A DNA stretch of 64,000 nucleotides from positions 2,385,440 through 2,449,439 of the forward strand of contig CM065683.1 in the NCBI GenBank assembly GCA_017654935.2, in the 5' to 3' direction. Under the pieces are notes generated by a model, which ran no database searches, was not told the origin of the DNA, and saw nothing but the letters and a program-made list of their open reading frames with translations. Shown here in pieces: positions 11,510 to 21,972 of the stretch. Position 1 is the first letter of the stretch; every line of letters starts with the position of its first letter. Made by a program: the position numbers and the translations under genes. This DNA comes from Phymorhynchus buccinoides (lineage: Eukaryota > Mollusca > Gastropoda > Neogastropoda > Raphitomidae).

Positions 11510-11992
11510 TCAGACAAGAGCTTGTAATATTTTTCCGCAAACGTTTTCTAACGTGTTTCTTAGACCCCTTTTGGTGTAACAGTTATGTGCGCGGCAACCG
11601 TCATCTAGAGAAACTCGACCAAGACATTGAGAAGAGTCTTCCAGTTGGTCCTCGGATACAGAATTTGGTCTGTCATTTTCAGAGGCAGATTTTGATCGTT
11701 CGGTGCTGTCACCACGTGCAACACCACCTGCAGTGGCCAGACGAGTTTGTCTCAAGGAATCGGGCTTGGGAGGTCCTGGGTTCATCTCCACATCTCCACA
11801 CTGGTGGATCATGTTCCCAAAATACAGGAGGAAGAGCAACAAACACAGGGTAACACCGTCTGCATGACCACTTGGCCTCAATACAGTACATTTCATGGCG
11901 ACCTTAAATTTTGCCCGTTTGGTCATGAACGAAATGAATACCAGCAAGAAACGTCCACACACTGACCTGAAAACCAGTGGAACACATGGCAT
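11510..11992 (-). CDS. LINE ORF1 N-terminus with 2A-like peptide
   Basis: 160-residue open frame. Residues 47-59 form a hydrophobic stretch (VTLCLLLFLLYFG), followed by GDVEMNPGP ending at residue 74 (the D-V-E-M-N-P-G-P motif is at 11771-11794). This matches the D-x-E-x-N-P-G-P consensus of 2A peptides, which make the ribosome skip one peptide bond between G and P. Such sequences are known near the N-terminus of non-LTR retrotransposon proteins in sea urchins and molluscs, where the upstream hydrophobic part can act as a signal sequence. The rest (PKPDSLRQTR ... SASENDRPNSVSEDQLEDSS) is polar and probably disordered. The frame closes before the 42-bp array and coiled coil, so the element is inactive, though this segment is intact and identical in the right arm. 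Confidence 0.8.
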   Translation of the reverse strand: MPCVPLVFRSVCGRFLLVFISFMTKRAKFKVAMKCTVLRPSGHADGVTLCLLLFLLYFGNMIHQCGDVEMNPGPPKPDSLRQTRLATAGGVARGDSTERSKSASENDRPNSVSEDQLEDSSQCLGRVSLDDGCRAHNCYTKRGLRNTLENVCGKILQALV

Positions 11993-12049
11993 GGGGTCTT
12001 AGACTAACGTTTGAACAGTCTGTGATCACAACACTTTCTTGGTCCAGAG

Positions 12050-12140
12050 ATAAACCAAGAGAGACATAGAGAGACAGACAGACAGGCAGACAGACAGATA
12101 GTCAGTCAGTCAGATAGTCAGTCAGACAGACAGACAAGCA
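12050..12140. repeat. CAGA / CAGT microsatellite
   Basis: GACAGACAGACAGGCAGA with TCAGTCAG interruptions. The mirror copy is 50775-50855. Confidence 0.85.
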
Positions 12141-12307
12141 GATGGGCATGTTTTCTGTGTGTAGACGTGTATGTGTGTGGGAATATATTGTGATATAATT
12201 TTTATCAAAATAGCATCATAAAGTAAATAATTGTTCTCCAGCACATTACCAACTTTTCAAGTGATATAATGGGTCTTTACTAAGAACATGTAGTAGAGGC
12301 CCCTGCC

Positions 12308-12668
12308 ATCTTGGTCCCGCTGTCCCTAAGAGAGGATGCTTCTTTTACCCCTCATAAAATCGTCAATATTTATTTTCTGATGAAAACTAAAACAACATCT
12401 CGGCATTATGCTTTAATAAACAATTTCTGTTCATAACCATGTATAAAAACTTTTGAAAAACCCCATTGTGAGCCATGTTTCAAGGTACACCTCGACAGTA
12501 TTCCGCACACTTATAAAACATCCCTCCACCAAACACAGTAAGACCAAATATCAAAACAAACTGGTTATATGGGACGGTGACAACACCACTTCTTGCTTGT
12601 AAAAAGAAAAATCTGGCAAGAAATCTGAATTTTACTTAGCGTCCCTAAAAAGGGACAGCGGGATAATA
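12308..12668. mobile_element. Small inverted-repeat element (MITE-like), about 360 bp
   Basis: TCCCGCTGTCCCT at about 12314-12326 is matched by AGGGACAGCGGGA at about 12649-12661. The right end is followed by a TTAA (GGGTTAATG), reminiscent of piggyBac-type target sites, but no TTAA is found at the left end. No coding sequence. The family assignment is weak. The mirror copy is about 50245-50605. Confidence 0.45.
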
Positions 12669-12843
12669 TGGGTTAATGTTTATATGTAGATTTAATCAAT
12701 GTTTACATTTTATTTATTGGACGATGTTAAATGTGTTCGTTGTTTCCTCTGTGATCTTTGATTTATATATAATGTATGTTTTAGTACTGTTTGTTTATCG
12801 AGCCTGTGAACGTGCTTTGTAATTTCCTAAGGGATTATTAAAG

Positions 12844-12916
<73 letters not shown>

Positions 12917-12945
12917 AATTGAATTGATTGATTGATGTTGGATAA
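12669..12945 (+). mobile_element. 3' tail of a LINE ending in (ATTG)n
   Basis: A short 3'-UTR-like stretch ends in CCTAAGGGATTATTAAAG followed by about 17 ATTG repeats (about 12845-12920). Many CR1/L2/RTE-type LINEs end in a tetranucleotide array instead of poly(A). Orientation is opposite to the ORF1/ORF2 remains on this arm, so this is a separate insertion. No ORF is attached. Confidence 0.6.
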
Positions 12946-13084
12946 TGTATTTAATTGATTGATGAAAGATTGTGTGTGCATAATCTTGTGTGCCTGTCTT
13001 TTCTAGATTTTCATTTTATTGACCTGGTTGATAATTTTTAAAATAAACTATTCAGCCTCAACTGTTCAGTCTTCAAGTTGTTGG

Positions 13085-13790
13085 ATGCAAGATGGTCAAC
13101 GGGGCGAGTTCGTAATGGTCGACTTAGCTCATTGGGCGAGTTGGTCGTGGTACGAGGGATATACTGGGGGGTGTTGGTAATGGGACGAGTTGGTAATGGG
13201 GCGAGTTGGTCGTGGTACGAGGGATATACTGGGGGGTGTTGGCAATGGGACGAATTGGTCGTGGTACGAGGGATATACTGGGGGGTGTTGGTAATGGGAC
13301 GAGTTGGTAATGGGGCGAGTTGGTAATGGGACGAGTTGGTAATGGGACGAGTTGGTCGTGGTACGAGGGATATACTGTGGGGTGTTGGTAATGGGACGAG
13401 TTGGTAATGGGACGAGTTGGTCGTGGTACGAGGGATATACTGGGGCGAGTTGGGAATGGGGCGAGTTGGTAATGGGGCGAGTTGGTAATGGGACGAGTTG
13501 GTAATGGGGCGAGTTGGGAATGGGGCGAGTTGGTAATGGGACGAGTTGGGAATGGGACGAGTTGGTAATGGGGCGAGTTGGTAATGGGACGAGTTGGTAA
13601 TGGGGCGAGTTGGTAATGGGACGAGTTGGTAATGGGGCGAGTTGGTAATGGGACGAGTTGGTAATGGGACGAGTTGGTAATGGGACGAGTTGGTAATGGG
13701 GCGAGTTGGTAATGGGACGAGTTGGTAATGGGACGAGTTAGTAATGGGACGAGATGGTCTGGGGTGAGTTGACAATTTGGGCGAGTTGAC
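13085..13790. repeat. 16-bp minisatellite, about 40 units
   Basis: The unit is close to GGTAATGGGACGAGTT, with A/G variation at GGGACG/GGGGCG and interspersed longer variants containing TCGTGGTACGAGGGATATACTGGGG. Since 48 bases is 16 codons, a long Pro/Thr/Asn-rich frame (RPITNSSHYQLVPLPT) stays open on the minus strand. It looks like repeat composition, not a gene: frames and copy number differ between arms. Confidence 0.9.
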
Positions 13791-16150
13791 TGGAAGCCGT
13801 ATGCGTGTATGTATGAGTGTGAGTGTTTATTTGTGTGTGTGTGTGTGTGGTGTTTGTGCGTGCTTGCGTGAGTCCATGGTAAGCTTTAGCATTACCTTTG
13901 CTCAGCATAGATCTACAAGTCGTTCAATTACCAAACTTTATAAACATATACATGTTTATAAGAAGTTTCACGAATGATTTGTATAATTAAATATCTAACT
14001 GATCGTGACCTCTGACCTAGATCATGTTGCTTTTTATCATGGCCATAATATTATCTTTAACATTTTCACCAATTAATTCCACTCTTCATTACACAAATTT
14101 GGAAAGTAGGCTACAGTCATATATTAGCTTAAAGTGATACGAGTATGGGCTGCACCTGTCCTGGGGAAGAGCTGCCACGAAGCGAAGCGAGCGGGACGTA
14201 GCTGCTAGTGTCTAATAAATGCATTAGTACCACTCTCTTGACCTTGACTTGGTCTTCAATCTTTGATTTAACAAGTAGTCGTCTTGGCCACGTCTATAAT
14301 AGTCATGAATCAGAATAGTCTGAAGTCCAATCTTCTGAAACCGCGGTATAAAAGCAATTAACCGCTAGACTAAAACAGGAAACATTGAAATGAGTTTCCA
14401 ACATCTCCCATTTTTTAGTTTTACACTACAATAAAGAGTTCCTCTCATAGATGATTGGTGTAGATGCAGATTTTTGTTGTTTCTTAATTCACTTAATTAA
14501 CAAACAGGATATAATTTGACCCCGCTATGCAGAATGTAAAACATGCTGTTTACTTTCAAACGACTTGAGAAAAAAAAATTGTTATAACATTTCATGAAAT
14601 AATTTGCGTTCATGAACCATCCTGTGAGTGTCCCATTAGCACAGACGATGCATGACAGACTAAATCCTCCACTTTGTCACGACACGCTAAGGTGGGACAA
14701 AAAAACAAACAAAAAAACTCCTACTAAAAACAACCAACACCAGGAACACTACTGACTCACACTCGCTCATCAACAAAACACAAGTATGTAGAAACACAAA
14801 CGTTTTATTTACATATATACATTGGCGCACACATTAGCTCGAGTATGCTAAAGAACACGGTCTCGAGACATCCCAAAAGTCATGTACCATGCCCAAATCC
14901 AAATAACATATATATACCGATAAAACAGCAGAAAATCACAATGCATTGAAGAGGCGAGATGCGCCTCCATGTAGATCTGAATCATAGCAACCGCTGCACC
15001 AACATAGCAAAATCCATTAATCCACAAAGAATATAGTCCGCAGTTTACAAGGTCGAGAGCTATTTTAATGCAAATTGAACAAATCTTCGCAAGTGTCCCG
15101 AATTGTATTTAGTGTTTATAACTCTTCTTGCACAGATTAAGACCATATGAACAGGATCATTTTCGGGGTGGAAAATAAAGTAAACTTACTGCACTGAAAA
15201 TAGGGGAGAACGGGTCTGGTCCGCCTACTTTTTAGCTTTTCTTGCCATAAAAGGCAAGCCAACTGAAGTAGAAGCTCATTTTTAGACCACTTGTTGAGTA
15301 AACATACGTTTATAGAAAATTCAGTTAATTCAGATTCATTCGTTACTAATAATAGCAAAAACTAGATTTTTTTGCTCTCAACTTTTCTCAAATTAATGGA
15401 CACTTCCCAATCTTACACAGGACACGGCGGGATAGCATGAGGCTATCACAAGATCGAAATAATTCTGGCTACAGCAAAACACAATAAAAATGAAATGAGG
15501 AACCACTCGCAGGGTCGTACAAACACTGATATCCCCTAGTTTTGCCGCCCAGAAAATTGTCATAAGCCAATGACGCATTTTTTGTTTGATGACGTAAAAG
15601 TGGTGCTGACGTGTGAGTAAGCAAGACAAGATCTTTTGGCTTTCTTTAGAGCAAAAGCTCCACGAACGCTCCAGTGGAAATCTAGTCGACCTTTGTACAT
15701 CAAAACTTCAGAAGCTAATGATTACCAACAAAAGTAGATAACAGCTGTAAATATCGTGTTGGTGTTGACAAACGGTAAATACATTCTAATTCTATTAATT
15801 ATGTTTGAATGCACGGACCTAATGATATTCATTATGTAGCGACGATGGTATTTGTGCCAGTCTGACACAGAGTTACGTCCCTTTGTTTAAATTTAAGCTC
15901 ATCAAAAAATAATAAACTTTTCGAGTTTGCAAGCGGGCCAATATGGAAAAAGAAGAATTTCTTCTTGTTGCTGCATTATTTCTACCTTAAAAGAAGTCAT
16001 GACGGGTGTACAGAGGATTCAGTTTCCTTGCTTTCAAGCTGAAAATTTCATCTTTCTGACAGATCACTGATCGGCGGTGCGGAGTTTACCGAGTTGAAAA
16101 GCGTTGACAGAATCAGTTGTCCGCTCGCTATTTAAGTCCACCCCGCGCTA
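13791..16150. other. No gene seen
   Basis: A short GT tract at 13830-13850, then unique AT-rich DNA. On the minus strand the segment 15050-14650 has TATATATATG, then AATAAAAC, then a GACAAAGTGGAGG block, which could be the end of an LTR (see findings), but no second LTR or coding region is visible. Short open frames at 15137-15358 and 15393-15629 have no recognisable domain. Confidence 0.5.
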
Positions 16151-16414
16151 ATGAACAGTGCCGGGCACAAGATGAAGCCTTATAGTGATGTTCTCAAAGG
16201 TTTTAAAAAACATCTACCGTGCCTTTTTTGTCCTACATCCACCCCGGTAAGCCTACCGTCGTACCGATTTGGCGACATTTTGCCTCGTGTTCTTACAAAA
16301 GGAGTGGCTTCCCTTGCGAAGTGGAAACGATCGTCAAACGCTGAATCTAACAATACTTTCCTCCACACCACTAACTTTATCAGGAAATCACTAATGTTTG
16401 CTTCGACGCCATAA
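16151..16414 (+). CDS. Small uncertain ORF, 87 residues
   Basis: Starts at ATG 16151, about 20 bases after a TATTTAAG box-like sequence. The product is basic (MNSAGHKMKPYSDV ... KWKRSSNAESNN) with no signal peptide, membrane segment or known domain. Its last third is the beginning of the first 677-bp repeat unit. The right copy (46498-46761) differs by one residue (Leu/His near residue 25). This may be chance. Proximity to the promoter-like repeat array is the only reason to keep it. Confidence 0.25.
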   Translation: MNSAGHKMKPYSDVLKGFKKHLPCLFCPTSTPVSLPSYRFGDILPRVLTKGVASLAKWKRSSNAESNNTFLHTTNFIRKSLMFASTP

Positions 16415-18346
16415 ATTTAAGCTTACGATGTTGCACACAATAATTTTTTGTGGTTTTAAACTTTTTGAAAATCGTTGGGGAACAAAAATGTCTGCTACTG
16501 CGCGAGCCTGTCTCGCGAGATGACGTCATGGAAAGACGCCATTACTAAAGCGAAAATAGTTTCTGTCCGATTCAAATACCAGTATCATGAAAACCCAAAT
16601 ATTTGAGTGTTTTTTCTTATAAAAACATATGCATAGTTTCTACAGGCAGTACTCGACTTTTGAATGCTTATTTTTCTGTAAATTAATCGAGTTTTGTGGA
16701 ACTTTCAATCATCTTGATTCTTGGAAGGAATTTGCAACAAAAATGTCTCTTCAGCCTTGTATCGGCATTATATGAAGAAATAGACCAATGTTTCGATAAA
16801 TCACGCCAGTTATTGACAGAAAACGCAGTTTTACAGTAAGTTAACTATTTTTATCTCATTTCATAGCAATTACTCTGATAATTGCTTACATTTTTTTTTT
16901 ATTCACGTCGCTACATTATGTATTCTTGCACAAAAACTCACGCACATTTTAAACTGAGTTAAACGCATTAATGAAATGTAAATGATAATAAGCTAACGTG
17001 GAAACGATCGTCAAACGCTGAATCTAACAATACTTTCCTCCACACTACTAACTTTATCAGGAAATCACTAATGTTTGCTTCGACGCCATAAATTTAAGCT
17101 TACGATGTTGCACACAATAATTTTTTGTGGTTTTAAACTTTTTGAAAATCGTTGGGGAACAAAAATGTCTGCTACTGCGCGAGCCTGTCTCGCGAGATGA
17201 CGTCATGGAAAGACGCCATTACTAAAGCGAAAATAGTTTCTGTCCGATTCAAATACCAGTATCATGAAAACCCAAATATTTGAGTGTTTTTTCTTATAAA
17301 AACATATGCATAGTTTCTACAGGCAGTACTCGACTTTTGAATGCTTATTTTTCTGTAAATTAATCGAGTTTTGTGGAACTTTCAATCATCTTGATTCTTG
17401 GAAGGAATTTGCAACAAAAATGTCTCTTCAGCCTTGTATCGGCATTGTATGAAGAAATAGACCAATGTTTCGATAAATCACGCCAGTTATTGACAGAAAA
17501 CGCATTTTTACAGTAAGTTAACTATTTTTATCTCATTTCATAGCAATTACTCTGATAATTGCTTACATTTTTTTTTTATTCACGTCGCTACATTATGTAT
17601 TCTTGCACAAAAACTCACGCACATTTTAAACTGAGTTAAACGCATTAATGAAATGTAAATGATAATAAGCTAACGTGGAAACGATCGTCAAACGCTGAAT
17701 CTAACAATACTTTCCTCCACACTACTAACTTTATCAGGAAATCACTAATGTTTGCTTCGACGCCATAAATTTAAGCTTACGATGTTGCACACAATAATTT
17801 TTTGTGGTTTTAAACTTTTTGAAAATCGTTGGGGAACAAAAATGTCTGCTACTGCGCGAGCCTGTCTCGCGAGATGACGTCATGGAAAGACGCCATTACT
17901 AAAGCGAAAATAGTTTCTGTCCGATTCAAATACCAGTATCATGAAAACCCAAATATTTGAGTGTTTTTTCTTATAAAAACATATGCATAGTTTCTACAGG
18001 CAGTACTCGACTTTTGAATGCTTATTTTTCTGTAAATTAATCGAGTTTTGTGGAACTTTCAATCATCTTGATTCTTGGAAGGAATTTGCAACAAAAATGT
18101 CTCTTCAGCCTTGTATCGGCATTGTATGAAGAAATAGACCAATGTTTCGATAAATCACGCCAGTTATTGACAGAAAACGCATTTTTACAGTAAGTTAACT
18201 ATTTTTATCTCATTTCATAGCAATTACTCTGAGAATTGCTTACATTTTTTTTTTATTCACGTCGCTACATTATGTATTCTTGCACAAAAACTCACGCACA
18301 TCTTAAACTGAGTTAAACGCATTAATGAAATGTAAATGATAATAAT
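16320..18346. repeat. Tandem triplication of a 677-bp unit
   Basis: Three consecutive units start with GTGGAAACGATCGTCAAACG at about 16320, 16998 and 17675. The TCTCGCGAGA motifs at 16511, 17188 and 17865 give an exact 677-base period. Units differ by only a few substitutions. Each contains TCTCGCGAGA fused to TGACGTCA, an AT-rich block and a T9-10 run. No long ORF is shared. The mirror copy is about 44565-46592. Confidence 0.92.
16511..16528. promoter_or_regulatory. TCTCGCGAGA + CRE composite palindrome
   Basis: TCTCGCGAGA directly followed by TGACGTCA, two perfect palindromes back to back. The first is a known core-promoter motif in vertebrates and the second is the CREB/ATF site. It is repeated at 17188-17205 and 17865-17882. 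Promoter activity here is inference. Confidence 0.5.
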
Positions 18347-19619
18347 GAGATATAAAAGCAAGGAGTTAATGTAATAATTAGATGTTAAAATAAGTGTTTT
18401 GGTCGCACTCGGCTGGGCCTTCTTTCTCATGTTTGGATATCAGTATATAACACATTAATGGCATCAACCATCAATTACATGTCATAATAACATCAATTTC
18501 ACCTCTATAATTTCCAAACACACACGCTGCAATTTTACACCTCAGTGCCCTTTCACACACACTCTCACCCACACACACCAGCCCCGGGAGCAATACGCAG
18601 CGACACGACGATCGGCCTCAAACACAGAGGGCTCATCACACAACGATGAAAAGAAAATCCCCCGCCGATCGAAGGTACGAAGCTGACGAAAAGAGAAAAT
18701 CCCACGCTGGTCGAGACGCACTGCCAAGCCCCCAACTGAGCTGACCAAGACCAGACCGTCCACTCACTCAGCGGGACGACCCCATGGCCGACACCCGGTG
18801 CCCCTCGCCGCACGCGAACACAACTACCCCCAACACGGGGCAGCCACACCAGCGACGAACAGCCTCCAACGTCGCCACCTCCTAGTGAACACACGCCACC
18901 CTGAGCTAGGCTCCCACGAAGACTATACTCGATGACCGGGACACGCAAACACGCTGCTCCACAAACGACAGCACGCACGCCAGACAGCAAAAAGGCACCA
19001 AACCTAGATCCTCACGTCTGCAAACAAGACACAGGCCCACACAGGCAACTTTTTTTGCTTGTTTTGCTGTCCCATTTTCTGGGTCGTACAGTGGCATTGA
19101 TCCCACACCGCTCATTAGAATCCGAATTCGCAGCTACACCCCGACTTGTTCAAGTCGCTGAATCCGAAACCAGCAGTCCAAGGGGAGTGAATCTATGTTA
19201 TGCCGTCAGGAGGCAACCAACCAAGGAGACAATGCACTGCTGCTGAGTCACTTCGTTGGAGTTCAGCGGAGCCTGTTCAGGACACCACCTACTAAGCCCC
19301 CTACTGACGACACTATTCTCTTAGTCGTGGAGCCAGCGTGAGTGAGGTCCTCCTCTGAGGGCGCTACCACGACCGTCCACCGACAGCTCCCCAGAACACA
19401 CTGATCCCAAAGACTTTGATCCGAACGCACCAAGGCATAGACTGGATTGGAAACCGAAACTGAGGTCATCATGAGAGCAGGGCATGCAAAGCCACAACAT
19501 TTGAGACTTTTTTTCTTTTTAACGATTGATGGAAATGAGGCGGATGACAACGATGATGATGATGATGCTATGGAGTTCCGTATCAGTCTGAGACTGCATG
19601 ACAGTGCTGTATTCTACAT
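18347..19619. other. GC-rich unique region, no recognised gene
   Basis: 18540-19400 is clearly richer in G+C than its surroundings, with overlapping open frames on both strands, none with a recognisable domain or conserved between arms. The mirror copy has small indels (for example about 5 bases near 19290). 19545-19566 is a GATGAT trinucleotide run that may be the tail of the neighbouring SINE. Confidence 0.5.
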
Positions 19620-19878
19620 TTCCTTTCATAATGATATCCTGGTGTTAACCAGGCCCGAGAACTACAGACACCTTCAGTGTTGGTCTTGAAATTAGAGCAA
19701 CACTCTCAGAATCGCATCCGTTAAGCAGATGAAGCTCGACTGTGTGGTTTCAGTCTTCCCATTGAGCCCATAGCCACTCACTCTGGGTAGGATACGAAAA
19801 AACCCTCGCCTCTGATGGGATTCGAACCAAGACCTCCCAGCCAGTAGTCCGCGACGCTAACCACTACACCACGGCGGC
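19620..19878 (-). mobile_element. tRNA-derived SINE
   Basis: On the minus strand, starting GCCGCCGTGG. It has a Pol III A box TGGTGTAGTGG (19861-19871) and a perfect B box GGTTCGAATCC (19818-19828), spaced as in tRNA genes. A non-tRNA body follows (CGTATCCTACCCAGAGTG, then CACCAGGATATCATTATG). The 3' boundary is uncertain and may extend to the ATC/GAT run near 19550. The cloverleaf is incomplete, so it is not scored as a tRNA gene. The right copy begins at 43035. Confidence 0.75.
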
Positions 19879-19939
19879 TTGTGACACTCAGGCAACTTGA
19901 CCAAGCCAAGCATACTGCCTGAACGAAGAAACAGCACGA

Positions 19940-20092
19940 TGTCCAGGCACTACGACCTTCAATACACCGGCCAACCGGTGACACAAAGTCAACCCGCCCC
20001 AAAGGACAGGCCAGGTCAGAACGACCTTCAATACACCGACCAACCGGTTGACACAAAGTCAACCCGCCCCAAAGGACAGACCAGGTCAGAAC
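19940..20092. repeat. Two-copy 70-bp repeat leading into the 54-bp array
   Basis: CCTTCAATACACCGGCCAAC ... CCCGCCCCAAAGGACAG, twice. Its second half (GGACAGACCAGGTCAGAACG) is the same as in the 54-bp unit next to it, suggesting the array grew from this edge. Confidence 0.85.
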
Positions 20093-21425
20093 GACCCACC
20101 TGCTGACACCTCTACATCAAGAGGGAAGGACAGACCAGGTCAGAACGACCCAATTGCTGACACCTCTACATCAAGAGGGAAGGACAGACCAGGTCAGAAC
20201 GACCCACCTGCTGACACCTCTACATCAAGAGGGTCGAACAGACCAGGTCAGAACGACCCACCTGCTGACACCTCTACATCAAGAGGGAAGGACAGACCAG
20301 GTCAGAACGACCCACCTGCTGACACCTCTACATCAAGAGGGAAGGACAGACCAGGTCAGAACGACCCACCTGCTGACACCTCTACATCAAGAGGGAAGGA
20401 CAGCCAGGTCAGAACGACCCATCTGCTGACACCTCTACATCAAGAGGGAAGGACAGACCAGGTCAGAACGACCCACCTGCTGACACCTCTACATCAAGAG
20501 GGTCGAACAGACCAGGTCAGAACGACCCACCTGCTGACACCTCTACATCAAGAGGGAAGGACAGACCAGGTCAGAACGACCCACCTGCTGACACCTCTAC
20601 ATCAAGAGGGAAGGACAGACCAGGTCAGAACGACCCACCTGCTGACACCTCTACATCAAGAGGGTCGAACAGACCAGGTCAGAACGACCCACCTGCTGAC
20701 ACCTCTACATCAAGAGGGTCGAACAGACCAGGTCAGAACGACCCACCTGCTGACACCTCTACATCAAGAGGGAAGGACAGACCAGGTCAGAACGACCCAC
20801 CTGCTGACACCTCTACATCAAGAGGGTCGAACAGACCAGGTCAGAACGACCCACCTGCTGACACCTCTACATCAAGAGGGAAGGACAGACCAGGTCAGAA
20901 CGACCCACCTGCTGACACCTCTACATCAAGAGGGAAGGACAGACCAGGTCAGAACGACCCACCTGCTGACACCTCTACATCAAGAGGGAAGGACAGACCA
21001 GGTCAGAACGACCCACCTGCTGACACCTCTACATCAAGAGGGAAGGACAGACCAGGTCAGAACGACCCACCTGCTGACACCTCTACATCAAGAGGGTCGA
21101 ACAGACCAGGTCAGAACGACCCACCTGCTGACACCTCTACACCAAGAGGGAAGGACAGACCAGGTCAGAACGGCCCACCTGCTGACACCTCTACATCAAG
21201 AGGGAAGGACAGACCAGGTCAGAACGACCCACCTGCTGACACCTCTACATCAAGAGGGAAGGACAGCCAGGTCAGAACGACCCATCTGCTGACACCTCTA
21301 CATCAAGAGGGAAGGACAGACCAGGTCAGAACGACCCACCTGCTGGCACCTCTACATCAAGAGGGTCGAACAGACCAGGTCAGAACGACCCACCTGCTGA
21401 CACCTCTACATCAAGAGGGTCGGAC
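20093..21425. repeat. 54-bp tandem array, about 25 copies
   Basis: The unit runs GACCCACCTGCTGACACC through TACATCAAGAGGG to GACCAGGTCAGAAC. Two main variants alternate irregularly: AAGGACAG and TCGAACAG. 54 bases is 18 codons, so two different frames remain open for hundreds of codons, switching where a 2-base deletion occurs (about 20402 and 21268). Units are close to identical, implying recent expansion or homogenisation. The right array (41505-42838) has similar size but a shortened unit near 42000. Confidence 0.93.
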
Positions 21426-21920
21426 AGGCCACGACGAAAGACGAAGCTTAAGTGATTTGACATAGCGAAAGTTAAGGGCTCCTAACACAAGGGACTATAT
21501 TCTCAACTCCGCAACTGAGCAATGCTGCTAGCCAATCACACGAAGCCTTACATAACGAACAACACAGGACAAGACTAACACACAGATGAAAGGAAATCTA
21601 GGACTGGTGCAACAATGTTGCATATAGACATTCATACGCTTCCTCGTAAGCATTATAAAATAAACTGAACACAAAAGCTGCGTGCAACACGAATTGCACA
21701 AAACAAACTATCGTCTGCTAGACAAGCAAACATTCGTCTACTCACAAATGCGCTGAGCAAATCACTTTTTTTACAGCACACTGACAGGCTAAAATGAAAC
21801 TAGAAATTATTGGTACAGTGCACACCCTAACAGCAACAACAACAAAAATATACCCTAGGAGTATGCCGTTTGTGACACACTTTGCTACCGCATAGACTGC
21901 ATCCCCTAACTCTCTTTATC
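21426..21920. other. Upstream region of the receptor, no gene seen
   Basis: Unique sequence between the 54-bp array and the receptor. No clear TATA box or initiator. An ACAACAACAA stretch lies at about 21834-21846. Confidence 0.5.
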
Positions 21921-21972
21921 ATGGTGGTCAATGTTTTGACAATATGTGTGGTGTTGGTTTTTAATGGCTCTT
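21921..21972 (+). other. Probable signal-peptide segment in an offset frame
   Basis: ATG at 21921 opens MVVNVLTICVVLVFNGS and then a stop at 21972. This is a good signal-peptide profile but is out of frame with the receptor. The join would need a one-base change in the T5 run at about 21958-21962. The same sequence is present in the right arm (40951-41002). Confidence 0.5.

Noticed and set aside
13038..13775. 245-residue Pro/Thr/Asn repeat protein
   Set aside because: Arises because three 16-bp units make 16 codons. Frame and length change between arms.
18565..18990. GC-rich ORFs at 18542-19550 as genes
   Set aside because: Several overlapping frames on both strands, changed by small indels in the other arm, with no recognisable domain.
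19801..19878. A tRNA gene
   Set aside because: A and B boxes are perfect, but the acceptor and anticodon stems do not fold as a complete cloverleaf and a non-tRNA body follows. It is a SINE head.
20093..21425. CRISPR-like array
   Set aside because: Units are contiguous and identical with no unique spacers. The setting is eukaryotic. It is a minisatellite.
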